This document shows positions 52,901 to 60,492 of a stretch of 64,000 nt of DNA, one piece after another. Source of the DNA: Streptomyces sp. NBC_00582 (GTDB lineage Bacteria; Actinomycetota; Actinomycetes; Streptomycetales; Streptomycetaceae); the NCBI RefSeq assembly GCF_036345155.1, contig NZ_CP107772.1, positions 7,316,001 through 7,380,000 of the forward strand, written 5' to 3'. A program made the position numbers and the translations under genes. How positions within the stretch are numbered: position 1 is the stretch's first letter; every line of letters begins with the position of its first letter. The notes beneath the pieces were generated by a model. The model was not told where the DNA came from, did no database searches, and saw nothing but the letters and a program-made list of their open reading frames with translations.

Positions 52901-54258
52901 AAGTCGTAGGAGCCGGGTGGGCCGGGGGCGGCGGTGAGCATACCGCTGAGGATCACCTCGGCGAGGTGCTGCGGGCGCGGGTCGTGGTCGACGGCGCGTT
53001 GGACCAGGCGCATCACCGGCACGGACGGCACCGCCAGGGCGAGGTGACCGGCCAGGCGGAAGGCCTCGGGGGAGGCGGTGGCGCGAAAGCGCAGGACCAG
53101 GTCGTGGGCCGGGAGGTCCGTGGGGGAGGGGGAGGGAGGGGAGACGGGTGGGGTGGGGGGCAGGAGGGCCGCCGCTCCGGCGGCGCGGGCGCCGCCCGGG
53201 GACGCCACCAGCGCCGCCCAGTGGGCGAGCCACGGCGCGCCCGGTTCGAGGACGGGGAGGGGGAGGGCGGAAGGGTCCGGCGGGGCCTCTGCCTCCGGGG
53301 CGTACGGGGTGAAGGCGAGCGCGGTGAGGGGCGCCGCCGCGGCGGGCGAGGACAGGACACCCGGCTCGGCCGGGAGCGCCGTCGTCGGCCACAGGCGCTC
53401 CGGGAGCGGCTGTACGACGGCCAGCGGCATCCGGGACGCCCAGTGCCGCAGGGTGCGGTACCAGCGCTCGCCCGCCGGGCCGGGGCGCCACTGCGGGCCC
53501 ATGCAGTCGCTGACGACCAGCGTGACGGTCCGGCCGTCCCCCGGATCGGGCACCTGCCGGGCACGGCCGTCGGGGCCCGCAGGGTGCAGGGTGACCGTGC
53601 GGAAGACGCCCGACTGGGCCAGCACGGTGTGCAGTTCGCGGACCAGGGGCCGCCAGACCGGCATCGTCGGGCCCGTGTCGTGGACCAGGTTCAGCCGCAG
53701 CCAGCGGTCGCGGGCGGGGCGCAGCACCGGCAGCCAGACGTCCGGATGCGCGCCGAGCCGCGCGATGCGGTCCGCCGTCGCCCGCTCGTCGAGCCGCCGG
53801 GCGCGGGCCGCCGGCACCGTCCGCTTCAACGGGCGCAGCGCCCGCTGGAGGGCCAGCGGGTGGGGGAGCATCGAGGGCGCGGGGGCGAGGAGGGGGGTGC
53901 CGTCCGTGGTTCCCGTCCCTGGGGGCGCCGGGCGGCGCGGCGGGGGGAGGTGGAGGGGGACCCGGTCGGCGGTGGGCAGCGGGGGCGGGACCTGAGGGGC
54001 GGGGGGCGTCGCCGGGGCGGCGGGCGCTGCCGCCGGGGCGGCCTCGCTCGCCCCGGCCCTCCGAGTCGCACCCCCTCCGGCCGACTCCGCCGAGGACGCG
54101 CCGTCCTCCGACTGCCGTGCCAGCCAGAGCAGTTCCGCCAGCTCCCGGGCCGTCGGCGGGGTGTCCGAGGCGGAGGTCAGCAGGGCGCTCAGCCGGGCCA
54201 GGGCGGAGGTGTCGCCGCTCGCGGCCCCTCCCTCGGGCCCCGGTCGCTCAGAAGCCAT
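49933..54258 (-). CDS. giant multidomain protein: vWA-like (SAV_2336-type N-domain), pseudokinase, winged-helix/BTAD-like, HAD-like
   Basis: This 1441-residue protein starts at ATG 54258, overlapping the MoxR stop by 11 nt. Residues 1-140 are low-complexity Ala/Pro. Residues 150-480 form a SAV_2336-like domain that looks vWA-derived: LVHDTGPTM (DxGxT in place of DxSxS) and LVVSDCMGPQW. Residues 535-695 form a kinase fold with no catalytic Lys (VVVHLYP) and no HRD or DFG (RGLVRGQGDAEG, VLSRFAL). Residues 735-890 resemble an OmpR-type winged helix plus start of BTAD. Residues 1085-1160 resemble an SPFH-like segment (weak). Residues 1205-1441 are HAD-like (LLGFDGPLVRLF). It is the terminal gene of the operon and probably the regulatory scaffold or effector. 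Confidence 0.85.
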   Translation of the reverse strand: MASERPGPEGGAASGDTSALARLSALLTSASDTPPTARELAELLWLARQSEDGASSAESAGGGATRRAGASEAAPAAAPAAPATPPAPQVPPPLPTADRVPLHLPPPRRPAPPGTGTTDGTPLLAPAPSMLPHPLALQRALRPLKRTVPAARARRLDERATADRIARLGAHPDVWLPVLRPARDRWLRLNLVHDTGPTMPVWRPLVRELHTVLAQSGVFRTVTLHPAGPDGRARQVPDPGDGRTVTLVVSDCMGPQWRPGPAGERWYRTLRHWASRMPLAVVQPLPERLWPTTALPAEPGVLSSPAAAAPLTALAFTPYAPEAEAPPDPSALPLPVLEPGAPWLAHWAALVASPGGARAAGAAALLPPTPPVSPPSPSPTDLPAHDLVLRFRATASPEAFRLAGHLALAVPSVPVMRLVQRAVDHDPRPQHLAEVILSGMLTAAPGPPGSYDFRPGVRDLLLRTLPRSTRARTVELLDRIGKLIDERAGLTVGEFRAAAAGGHGESDGTAFATVSPETVRRLGGTAAEELIGGRYRLLERRGAGQRVWSAVDVRTDRPVVVHLYPERPASRERFLREARALSEIDDPHVVRVTDFGVEGERPYLVAQFVDGVTMAELVAGSGPGVSLAVFARLVCDGTAGLSALHERGLVRGQGDAEGLLLRPDGRLVLSRFALGDRFGSTGAESDTAAFHRLLARLAPDVPAPPSHHALLAEIADGTVPSSAPARLAEAREADPLEIRMLGPLRISRSSEALGLPSPHAQAMLCMLVLNDGRRLTHEELAAGLWEQAPAERERRRALDALAGELGRLLGPGTLAAVSDGYALHMAGAYVDVFACEVLVPSQRRTLLQETLALFRGDPLEGVPGPAAEAARVRLRSLRRDLTAALAEVSPPPLRFETDADLSAHPGSRIALEYAVHQVLERGALTPQQYEVRVRPNGYSVRVADGTDLLPVLVAALRWLPEHWATLGEAPRLLVAFGIPERRSVRSGGRMLIVVSPELYGRFTASSAASGPYRFHPLLGESGAPNAWYHPGGERRELVRGPEVVDDLGRLGMPAPGRSAVVHTGPEGPLTLLNPADPYGGEAPRPVTYYEVDLTPRHAVHQVSLPSSGKGDFTAAVELSWRVADPVAFVRAEVAGVAERLLEHVREAAPRITRHHSVRRPAGAQRAVNAQLGRWPVPGLHVSCTATLAPDYAPPPELPGTTATARSLSELLADAETVLLGFDGPLVRLFTATSARAAALELLRVVAEHRDPEDALRGRAAGDAGAARELFVHPLDVLRAFAQDPVGPLLREGLDALELRAVPDAPTTHHSLALVRALHSAGRRVGVATDVCEPAVRRHLETHRLPLLAGVHGRADDLGRLMPHPDCLLRALSPRGAPARTGVLIGSTLAELTAAQQVGLRFIGLARNPTVEQALREAGCAVTVSSLTHVLEAARSLEHPPR

Positions 54259-55273
54259 CGCCGTCCGCCGTGGCGCCGAGGTACGGCATGAGCTGCTCGG
54301 CCAGCGCGTCGCGCGAGTCGGCGTCCAGGCCCGCGACCCCGGTCAGATAGAGGGCGTTCAGCAGTTGGTCGGTGGCGAGTTCACCGTCGGCCGCGCGGGC
54401 CAGGAACCGGTTGATGAGGTGTTCCGCCTCGCCGGGCGGGGTGTCGAGGTGGGCGCGGACGATCTCGGTGAGCTGCTCACGGCCCGGGCGGCGCAGCTTC
54501 AGCCGGACACAGCGGCGCAGGAAGGCCGGCGGGAACTCGCGCTCCCCGTTGCTGGTCAGCACGACGAACGGGAAGGCCCGGCAGCGGACCCGGCCCCGGG
54601 TGACGGCGACCGGGGCGTCGGTGCCGTCGGCGAGGACCTCGGCGGTGGCGCCGCCGACGGAGTGGCGGGCGGCGCGCGTCAGTTCGGGGATCTCGTACTG
54701 GCCCTCCTCCAGCACGTTCAGCAGGTCGTTCGGCAGATCGAGGTCGCTCTTGTCGATCTCGTCGACCAGGAGGGCGCGGGGACGGGCGTACGGCAGCAGG
54801 GCGGTGCCGAGGGGGCCGAGCCGGAGATGGTCCTCGACGCCGCCGCCCGGCAGGGCCTCCGCCGCCCGTGCCGCCTGCCGGGCCGCGTACAGCCGGGACA
54901 GCGGGTCGTACTGGTAGAGCCCGTCGGCGAGGGTGGAGCGGCTGGTGATGTTCCAGCGCAGCACGGGACCGAGGCCCAGTTCCCGGGCCACCGCGTACGC
55001 CAGGGAGGACTTGCCGGTGCCGGGCGGGCCGGTCACCAGCAGCGGGCGGCGCAGCACGAGGGCCGCGTTGACGAGCTGGACGCTCTCCGGGGTGGCGACG
55101 TAGGAGCGGGCGCGGTGGACGCGGTCGGGGGAGACGGCGGCCTCGTCCTCGCCGTCGCGCGGGGACGGCAGCACGGGCTCGCCGTCGAACGCCCGCCAGG
55201 GCGGTGGCGCGGGCAGCCGGTCGATGCCGTCGTGCGGCGCGCTGTTCCCGGTGTAGACGGTCCAGTGGGGCAT
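54248..55273 (-). CDS. MoxR-type AAA+ ATPase
   Basis: This 341-residue protein starts at ATG 55273 with GGAGAACC upstream. Walker A is TGPPGTGKSSLA (residues 81-92), Walker B ALLVDEIDKSD (about 167-177) and sensor I/Arg finger region VVLTSNGEREFPPAFLRRC. MoxR ATPases remodel vWA-containing partners; the vWA-like protein downstream is the likely client. It is the third gene of the four-gene operon. Confidence 0.92.
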   Translation of the reverse strand: MPHWTVYTGNSAPHDGIDRLPAPPPWRAFDGEPVLPSPRDGEDEAAVSPDRVHRARSYVATPESVQLVNAALVLRRPLLVTGPPGTGKSSLAYAVARELGLGPVLRWNITSRSTLADGLYQYDPLSRLYAARQAARAAEALPGGGVEDHLRLGPLGTALLPYARPRALLVDEIDKSDLDLPNDLLNVLEEGQYEIPELTRAARHSVGGATAEVLADGTDAPVAVTRGRVRCRAFPFVVLTSNGEREFPPAFLRRCVRLKLRRPGREQLTEIVRAHLDTPPGEAEHLINRFLARAADGELATDQLLNALYLTGVAGLDADSRDALAEQLMPYLGATADGDGF

Positions 55274-55293
55274 GGTTCTCCGAAACTCTCCGA

Positions 55294-55329
55294 GTACGAC
55301 TGCGTGTACGACTGCGTGTACGACTGCGA
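55294..55329. repeat. three tandem 12-bp repeats between operon genes
   Basis: GTACGACTGCGT occurs twice and GTACGACTGCGA once, end to end, in the 84-bp gap between the trypsin-VMAP stop (55358) and the MoxR start (55273). It could affect spacing or mRNA structure. Confidence 0.85.
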
Positions 55330-55357
55330 GGGGGCGGCGTGGGGCCGCGTGGGCGGC

Positions 55358-57073
55358 TCAGGAGACGGGGGAGCGGGGGTGGGCGGGGGTCTCGCCGTGC
55401 GGGTCGGTGAAGACGCGCGGGTCGTCCCACAGGAGCTGGATGTCGCGGGCCCAGTGGCCCTCCTCCGCGTCGGCCTCCTCACGCAACGCCAGTACCTCGC
55501 GCGGGAGTTCGGCGGGCGGCACCCCGGCCACACAGGCGTCCAGCTCGTCCAGGAAGGTCTTGCCCGCGCAGCCGTCCCCGCCCGCGCAGGCCTCGGGGCC
55601 GCCCGCGCAGCCGCCGCGCGACCAGATGACCACCGGGGCGGGGGCGGTGAGCGAGGTGTCGAAGTGGGGGCGGGTGCGCGAGGCGGCCGGCGCGGTGGCG
55701 AAGCCGGCGAGACACGCGTCGGGCTTGCGCAGCCTGAGGCGCAGCCGGGCCGGGTCCTCGGGGCTGCCGCACTCCACCCGGTGCACCCGGGCCCCCGGCA
55801 GGGTGTCGAGCCGTTTCCAGGCACGGGTCAGCTGATGCCGGGCGCCGGGCCGCAGCCGCGCCTGGTCGGTGACGACGAGCGGGTACACGGACCCGAGCGG
55901 GGTGTCGTCGTCGGGGCCGCTCGCCCAGCGGTCCACCGGCAGGTCGATCCAGTCCCGCGGCAGCGCGAACGCGATCAACTCGTCGCAGCCGGGCGTCAGA
56001 TACCGGAACGCCGCCTCGATCCGCTCCTGCACATAGGCCCGTACCCGGGTCCGCGGCACGGTCTCGGAGCCGACCGGGTGCCGGCGGCCCCCGCTGTACG
56101 CCGACACCTCCACACGCACATGCCCGTCCCCGGCGCCGCTGTGCCGCAGGTCGACGAGGATCGGCGACCAGTCGGGCGCGGCGGCCGGCCCGGCGGGCGC
56201 CCGGAACAGGGCCTCCACCTGCGCGGTGAAGCGGGCGACGGTGCCGGCCGCGTCCGCGCCGTCGATCTCGCACAGCACGAACAGGGCCGCCGACCACAGC
56301 GAGTCGAACCCCTCCCCGGGCGCGGCCGGGTCCAACGGTCCCCGGGAGGCCTCGTACAGCCGCACCAGCCGTACGGGATCGCAGTCGAGGCCCGCGCGGA
56401 CGGCCCGCTCGACCAGGCCGCGCAGCCGTGCCCGGTCGGCCGCCCCGTGGTCGGAGGTGGGCACCAGGCTCTTCAGGTCGGGCCAGTGGCGGGCCATGAC
56501 CTCGGTGGGCATCATCCGCCCGTTGTGCACCCCCGGAGCGCCGGCCGCCGCGGTGACCATGCCGACGACCTCGCCGGTGTCCGCGAGGGTGGCCGCGGCG
56601 CCGCTGAACCCGGGTGCGAGCGGCTGTCCGCCGGGCTGCCAGGCCTCGAGCTGGATCCACTCCCGGTTGAGCAACTGCGTGGCGGTGATGCGGTATTCGG
56701 CGAGCGTGCCCTCGTCGAAGCCGACCGGGAAGCCGTACACGACGAGCTTGCGGGGCCGGTCGGCCCGGTGTCCGCGCGCCGCGCCGACGGGGGCGAGCGC
56801 GGCCGGCGTGATCGGCACCTCGTACGCCAGCTCCAGCACGGCGAGATCACCGGGGTCGGTCGGGCCGCCGCCCCAGCCGCCGTCGGCGATCACCCGGGCC
56901 GGTACGGCGGGGCAGTCGGGCCGCTCGGGGAACGTCACCGTCACCGCGTCCGCCGTATCCGTAGGGACGACCACATGGGCGCAGGTCAGCACCCTGCGCG
57001 GGGCGATCAGGAAGCCCGCCCCGACGACCTGGCCCGCGGCCTCGACCCGGGCGTGCCACTCGGCGCTGTTCAT
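55358..57073 (-). CDS. trypsin-like serine protease fused to VMAP-C domain
   Basis: This 571-residue protein has its start at ATG 57073 overlapping the small upstream gene by 4 nt. The protease triad is His33 (LTCAHVVVP), Asp76 (PGDLAVLELA) and Ser157 (APGFSGAAA); there is no signal peptide, so it acts in the cytosol. After a linker, residues about 210-571 match VMAP-C: VIWSRGGCAGG, FLDELDACVAGVPPAEL and the C-terminal DIQLLWDDPRVF. VMAP is the vWA-MoxR-associated protein of predicted conflict systems, so proteolysis could be unleashed on a trigger. Confidence 0.85.
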   Translation of the reverse strand: MNSAEWHARVEAAGQVVGAGFLIAPRRVLTCAHVVVPTDTADAVTVTFPERPDCPAVPARVIADGGWGGGPTDPGDLAVLELAYEVPITPAALAPVGAARGHRADRPRKLVVYGFPVGFDEGTLAEYRITATQLLNREWIQLEAWQPGGQPLAPGFSGAAATLADTGEVVGMVTAAAGAPGVHNGRMMPTEVMARHWPDLKSLVPTSDHGAADRARLRGLVERAVRAGLDCDPVRLVRLYEASRGPLDPAAPGEGFDSLWSAALFVLCEIDGADAAGTVARFTAQVEALFRAPAGPAAAPDWSPILVDLRHSGAGDGHVRVEVSAYSGGRRHPVGSETVPRTRVRAYVQERIEAAFRYLTPGCDELIAFALPRDWIDLPVDRWASGPDDDTPLGSVYPLVVTDQARLRPGARHQLTRAWKRLDTLPGARVHRVECGSPEDPARLRLRLRKPDACLAGFATAPAASRTRPHFDTSLTAPAPVVIWSRGGCAGGPEACAGGDGCAGKTFLDELDACVAGVPPAELPREVLALREEADAEEGHWARDIQLLWDDPRVFTDPHGETPAHPRSPVS

Positions 57074-57420
57074 GAGGCGGCGGCGGGCCCCGGCCCCCCG
57101 TCCGGCGAGGGCGACCAGGTCAGCTTCACCACGAGGTGGCCCTCCGCCGTGCCCTTGGCGATGATCGCGCCGGTCTCCGCCGAGAGCTTCACCCCGAACT
57201 CGATCTCCACCCCGTCCGGCCGTAACGTGCCGTCCCGGAAGACCCGCAGCGCCGACTCCGCCGCCGCGCGGACCCCTTCCAGGGCGCCCTCGAAGGTCCG
57301 CGCCGCCTGGACCGTACCGTCGCCGCGCGCCACCAGCCGTGACCCGGGCCGCGCCACGGCGGCCGCCTCGACGCAGACCACGGCCCCGTCGTCGGTCCTG
57401 AACTCCACCAGTCCTTCCAC
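57070..57420 (-). CDS. small trypsin-co-occurring protein (CU044_2847 / Trypco1 type)
   Basis: This 116-residue protein starts at GTG 57420 (MEGLVEFRTDDGAVVCVEAA). It is beta-rich with VEIEFGVKLSAETGAIIAKG, the signature segment of the CU044_2847 family, which is found next to trypsin-VMAP genes. It is the first gene of the operon and overlaps the protease by 4 nt. It could be a regulatory or adaptor subunit; the function is unknown. Confidence 0.8.
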   Translation of the reverse strand: MEGLVEFRTDDGAVVCVEAAAVARPGSRLVARGDGTVQAARTFEGALEGVRAAAESALRVFRDGTLRPDGVEIEFGVKLSAETGAIIAKGTAEGHLVVKLTWSPSPDGGPGPAAAS

Positions 57421-57523
57421 CGCGCCCCCGTAACCCCTTCTCCCGGCCCCGCCGCCCCTGCGGCTGTGTGCGTCCCCATTGTTACGGACGGTACTCGCGG
57501 TTGTCCTGTTCCTCCCCCGGTTT
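57421..57523. other. gap between carboxyltransferase stop and VMAP operon start
   Basis: A 103-bp region that must hold the operon promoter, unless transcription comes through from the matB side. I see no strong operator. Confidence 0.4.
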
Positions 57524-58867
57524 TCACGGCACCTGCCGCCGCTCCGACCGGATCACCCCCAGGTCCACCAAGTCCTGCGGACGGATGCGGAGTTGGTCCG
57601 CCGTCGCCTCGGCCTCCTCCGCCGGCCGCTTGAGGATCGCGGCGGCGAGCTCCGGGGCGATGACCGAGAAGTAGCTGTCCGGCGCGGCCCAGGTGCGGCC
57701 CGGCGCGGCCAGCGCGAGCGCCCCGCCGGAGCCGCCCTCGCCGATCACCAGCGTGGTGACCGGCGTCCGGACGGTGGCGAGCACCCCGAACAGCTCGGCG
57801 ATCGCCGCGCCCGCCCCCTGGCGTTCCGCCTCGGCGTCGTTGGCCGCGCCCGGAGTGTCCACCAGGGTCAGCACCGGGATGCCGAGCCGGTCCGCGAGCC
57901 GGATCAGCCGGGTCGCCGTACGGTATCCGGCGGGCCGGGTGGCGGCCCCGGTCTGCGCGGCGTACGCCACCGTACGGCCGCCGTGCTCGCCGAAGCCGCA
58001 CAGCATCCCGTCGGGGTCGGTGCCGCCGCAGCGGTCGCCGGAGATCGCCAGGCGGTGGGTGAAGTAGGCGTCCAGGTACTGTGCGGCGCGCGGCCGTTCG
58101 GGGGAGCGGGCCCGGCGTACGGCGTCCCGGCCGGAGGCGGGCAGGTCCCGGGCGCCGAGGGGCTCCGGCACGGGGGCGGGCTCGTCGGACGCCCCGGTCA
58201 GCAGCCGCAGCCACCGCCCGAGCGTCCCCCGCAGCTCGTCGAGCGGTACGACGGCGTCCGCCGCCCCCGCCGCGACCTGCGCCTCGGCCGTGTAGGCGGC
58301 CGGATCGGCGTCCGCCGGCCGCACCCGGGACCCGGCGAAGCCGACCTGGGCGCCGGGCAGCGCGAGGACGACGTCGGCGCCCGCGCCCAGCGTGGCCCAG
58401 CCGCCGCCGGTCGTCGGGTCCCGCAGCACCGCGATCTGCGCCGGCCCCGCCTGCCGGGTCAGCGCCGACTGCCGTGCCACCCGCTGGAGTTGGGTGAGGG
58501 CGACCATGCCCTCCTGCATCCGGCTGCCGCCGGTGGCGATCAACGGCACGACGGGCAGCCGGTGTTCACGGGCATGGGTGTACGCCGCCTCCAGCCGGTC
58601 GCCGGTGCGCTCGCCCAGCGAACCGCCCAGGAAGCCGAACTCGAAGGCGATCAGCGTCACTTCGGTGCCCTCGACGCGCGCGGTGCCGCAGACGACGGAC
58701 TCGGTCTCGCCGGTGCGTTCGGCGGCACGGGCGCGCGAGAGGTCGTAACCGGGCCAGGCCAGCGGCCCGTCGCGGACGACATCCCGCTCGGGGTGAGGGA
58801 GTTCGCTGAAGGTGAGGGGGTCGGCGACGAGGTCGACGACCTCCCGGGCGCTCGCACGTCCCGTCAT
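57524..58867 (-). CDS. fused acetyl-CoA carboxylase carboxyltransferase (beta and alpha)
   Basis: This 447-residue protein has an AccD-like first half (LIATGGSRMQEGMVALTQLQ) and an AccA-like second half (VLTLVDTPGAAND, then VTTLVIGEGGSGGALALA). No N-terminal zinc ribbon (CxxC) is present. The start at ATG 58867 overlaps the matB stop by 4 nt (ATGA). It would transfer CO2 from carboxybiotin to acetyl-CoA or another acyl-CoA; no biotin carboxylase or BCCP is adjacent, so it must use subunits from elsewhere. Confidence 0.9.
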   Translation of the reverse strand: MTGRASAREVVDLVADPLTFSELPHPERDVVRDGPLAWPGYDLSRARAAERTGETESVVCGTARVEGTEVTLIAFEFGFLGGSLGERTGDRLEAAYTHAREHRLPVVPLIATGGSRMQEGMVALTQLQRVARQSALTRQAGPAQIAVLRDPTTGGGWATLGAGADVVLALPGAQVGFAGSRVRPADADPAAYTAEAQVAAGAADAVVPLDELRGTLGRWLRLLTGASDEPAPVPEPLGARDLPASGRDAVRRARSPERPRAAQYLDAYFTHRLAISGDRCGGTDPDGMLCGFGEHGGRTVAYAAQTGAATRPAGYRTATRLIRLADRLGIPVLTLVDTPGAANDAEAERQGAGAAIAELFGVLATVRTPVTTLVIGEGGSGGALALAAPGRTWAAPDSYFSVIAPELAAAILKRPAEEAEATADQLRIRPQDLVDLGVIRSERRQVP

Positions 58868-60312
58868 GCCGGCAGCGCCCGCTTCATGATCTTCCCCATG
58901 TCGTTGCGGGGCAACGCGTCGAGATACCGGACCTCGCGGGGCCGCTTGTGCGGCGCGAGCCGCCGGGCCACATGGTCGGCCAACTCCGCGTCGCTCGGCG
59001 GCGACTGGGGATCGACCGGGACGATCCAGGCGACGATCCGCTCCCCGAGGTCCGCGTCCGGCGCCCCGGTGACGGCGGCCTCGCGCACCCCCGGATGCTC
59101 CAGCAGCGCGTTCTCGATCTCCCCGGCCCCGATCTTGTACCCGCCGCTCTTGATGAGATCGGTCGCCTTGCGCCCGACGATCCGCACATACCCGTCCGGG
59201 TCGAGCACGGCCACGTCCCCCGTGCGGAACCAGCCGTCGGCGGTGAACGCGGCGGCGGTGGCGTCGGGCCGGTTGAGGTACTCGGTGAACAGGTTCGGCC
59301 CGCGCACCTGGATCTCACCGACGGTCTCCCCGTCGTACGCCGCGACGGCCGCCCCGTCCTCGTCGACGAGCCGCAGCTCCACGCCCGGCAGCGGCACCCC
59401 GACGGTCCCGGCCCGCGCCTCCCCGTCGGCCCGTACGGCCGTGTTCATCAGGGTCTCCGTCATGCCGTACCGCTCGATCACCCGTCGTCCGGTCGCCGCC
59501 GCGATCCGCTCGTGGTCGTGCACCGGCAGGGCGGCCGACCCCGACACCAGCAGCCGCGCCCCCGACAGCGCCCTGACCAGCTCGGGGTCGTCCGGGAGCG
59601 CCTCGGCGATCCGGTGGTACATCGTCGGCACCCCGAACAGCACGCTCGCGCCGTCGTTCAGCTCCCGGGCGACGCCCTCGGTGGTGAAGCGCCCCAGATG
59701 CCGTACCGACCCGCCCCGGCGCAGCGGTCCCAGCACTCCCAGCACCAGCCCGTGCACATGGAACAGCGGCAGCCCGTGCACCAGCACGTCCTGCCCCGTC
59801 CACCGCCAGGCGTCGGCGAGGGCGTCGAGAGTGGCGGCGACCGCGCGGCGGGGGATGACCGCGCCCTTCGGGGGGCCGGTGGTGCCGGAGGTGTAGACGA
59901 CGAGAGCCGGTTCCCCGTCGCCCACCCGCTCCTCCCCGACGGGGGCCGGCCCCACGGCGGTCGCGTCCACGTCGACGCGCTCGAACCCGGCGAGCGCGGC
60001 GGGCAGTTCGTCCCCCGGGGCGGCCAGCACCAGCCCCGGCGCGCTGTCGCCGAGGATGTGCCCGAGCTCCTTGTCCCCCGACTTCGGATTGAGCGGCACG
60101 GCGGCGGCCCCGGCGAGCAGCACGCCCACCACCGCCACGGCGGTCTCCAGGGCCGGCGTGGCCCACACGGCGACGCGCCGCGCCCCGCGCACCCGCTCCC
60201 CGACGGCCCCGGCCGCCGCCGCGAGCTCCGCATAGGTCAGGGCCCGCTCGCCGAACCGCAGTGCGACGCGCTCGGAGGGGTCACCCGTCAGGGCCGGGAA
60301 GAGAGAGGACAC
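58864..60312 (-). CDS. matB: malonyl-CoA synthetase (MatB), acyl-CoA ligase family
   Basis: This 482-residue protein starts at GTG 60312 with AAGGAGCG upstream. Adenylate-forming motifs: VVYTSGTTGPPKGAVI, RYGMTETLMNT, WFRTGDVAVLDPDGYV, IVGRKATDLIKSGGYKIG and the catalytic Lys in NDMGKIMKRAL. The length is close to the structurally solved S. coelicolor MatB (about 485). It makes malonyl- or methylmalonyl-CoA from the free diacid for polyketides. Paired with the carboxyltransferase it gives a second malonyl-CoA supply. Confidence 0.92.
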   Translation of the reverse strand: MSSLFPALTGDPSERVALRFGERALTYAELAAAAGAVGERVRGARRVAVWATPALETAVAVVGVLLAGAAAVPLNPKSGDKELGHILGDSAPGLVLAAPGDELPAALAGFERVDVDATAVGPAPVGEERVGDGEPALVVYTSGTTGPPKGAVIPRRAVAATLDALADAWRWTGQDVLVHGLPLFHVHGLVLGVLGPLRRGGSVRHLGRFTTEGVARELNDGASVLFGVPTMYHRIAEALPDDPELVRALSGARLLVSGSAALPVHDHERIAAATGRRVIERYGMTETLMNTAVRADGEARAGTVGVPLPGVELRLVDEDGAAVAAYDGETVGEIQVRGPNLFTEYLNRPDATAAAFTADGWFRTGDVAVLDPDGYVRIVGRKATDLIKSGGYKIGAGEIENALLEHPGVREAAVTGAPDADLGERIVAWIVPVDPQSPPSDAELADHVARRLAPHKRPREVRYLDALPRNDMGKIMKRALPA

Positions 60313-60492
60313 GCGGACGCTCCTTGGGCTGAGGGCCATGTGCCCCCGATCCTGCCCCGACTCGGCCCACCCGCACCACGTCGGCCACCACACGGCACAC
60401 GGTGTCCGGGCCTTCGGCGGTGGTTGTTAGCCTTCCGGGGATCGATCACCGACAGGCCGGAAATCGGATCTGCGTATGAAGGGGGAGCCCGC

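Noticed and set aside
48931..54291. A 1786-codon open frame on the + strand opposite the ECF sigma and giant-protein genes
   Set aside because: It is the antisense shadow of high-GC coding sequence; its translation is rich in Gly/Arg/Gln without any domain, while the opposite strand carries clear motifs.
54161..57433. A 1090-codon open frame on the + strand opposite the VMAP operon
   Set aside because: Antisense shadow; no recognisable domain and no ribosome-binding site, and the complementary strand has AAA+ and trypsin motifs.
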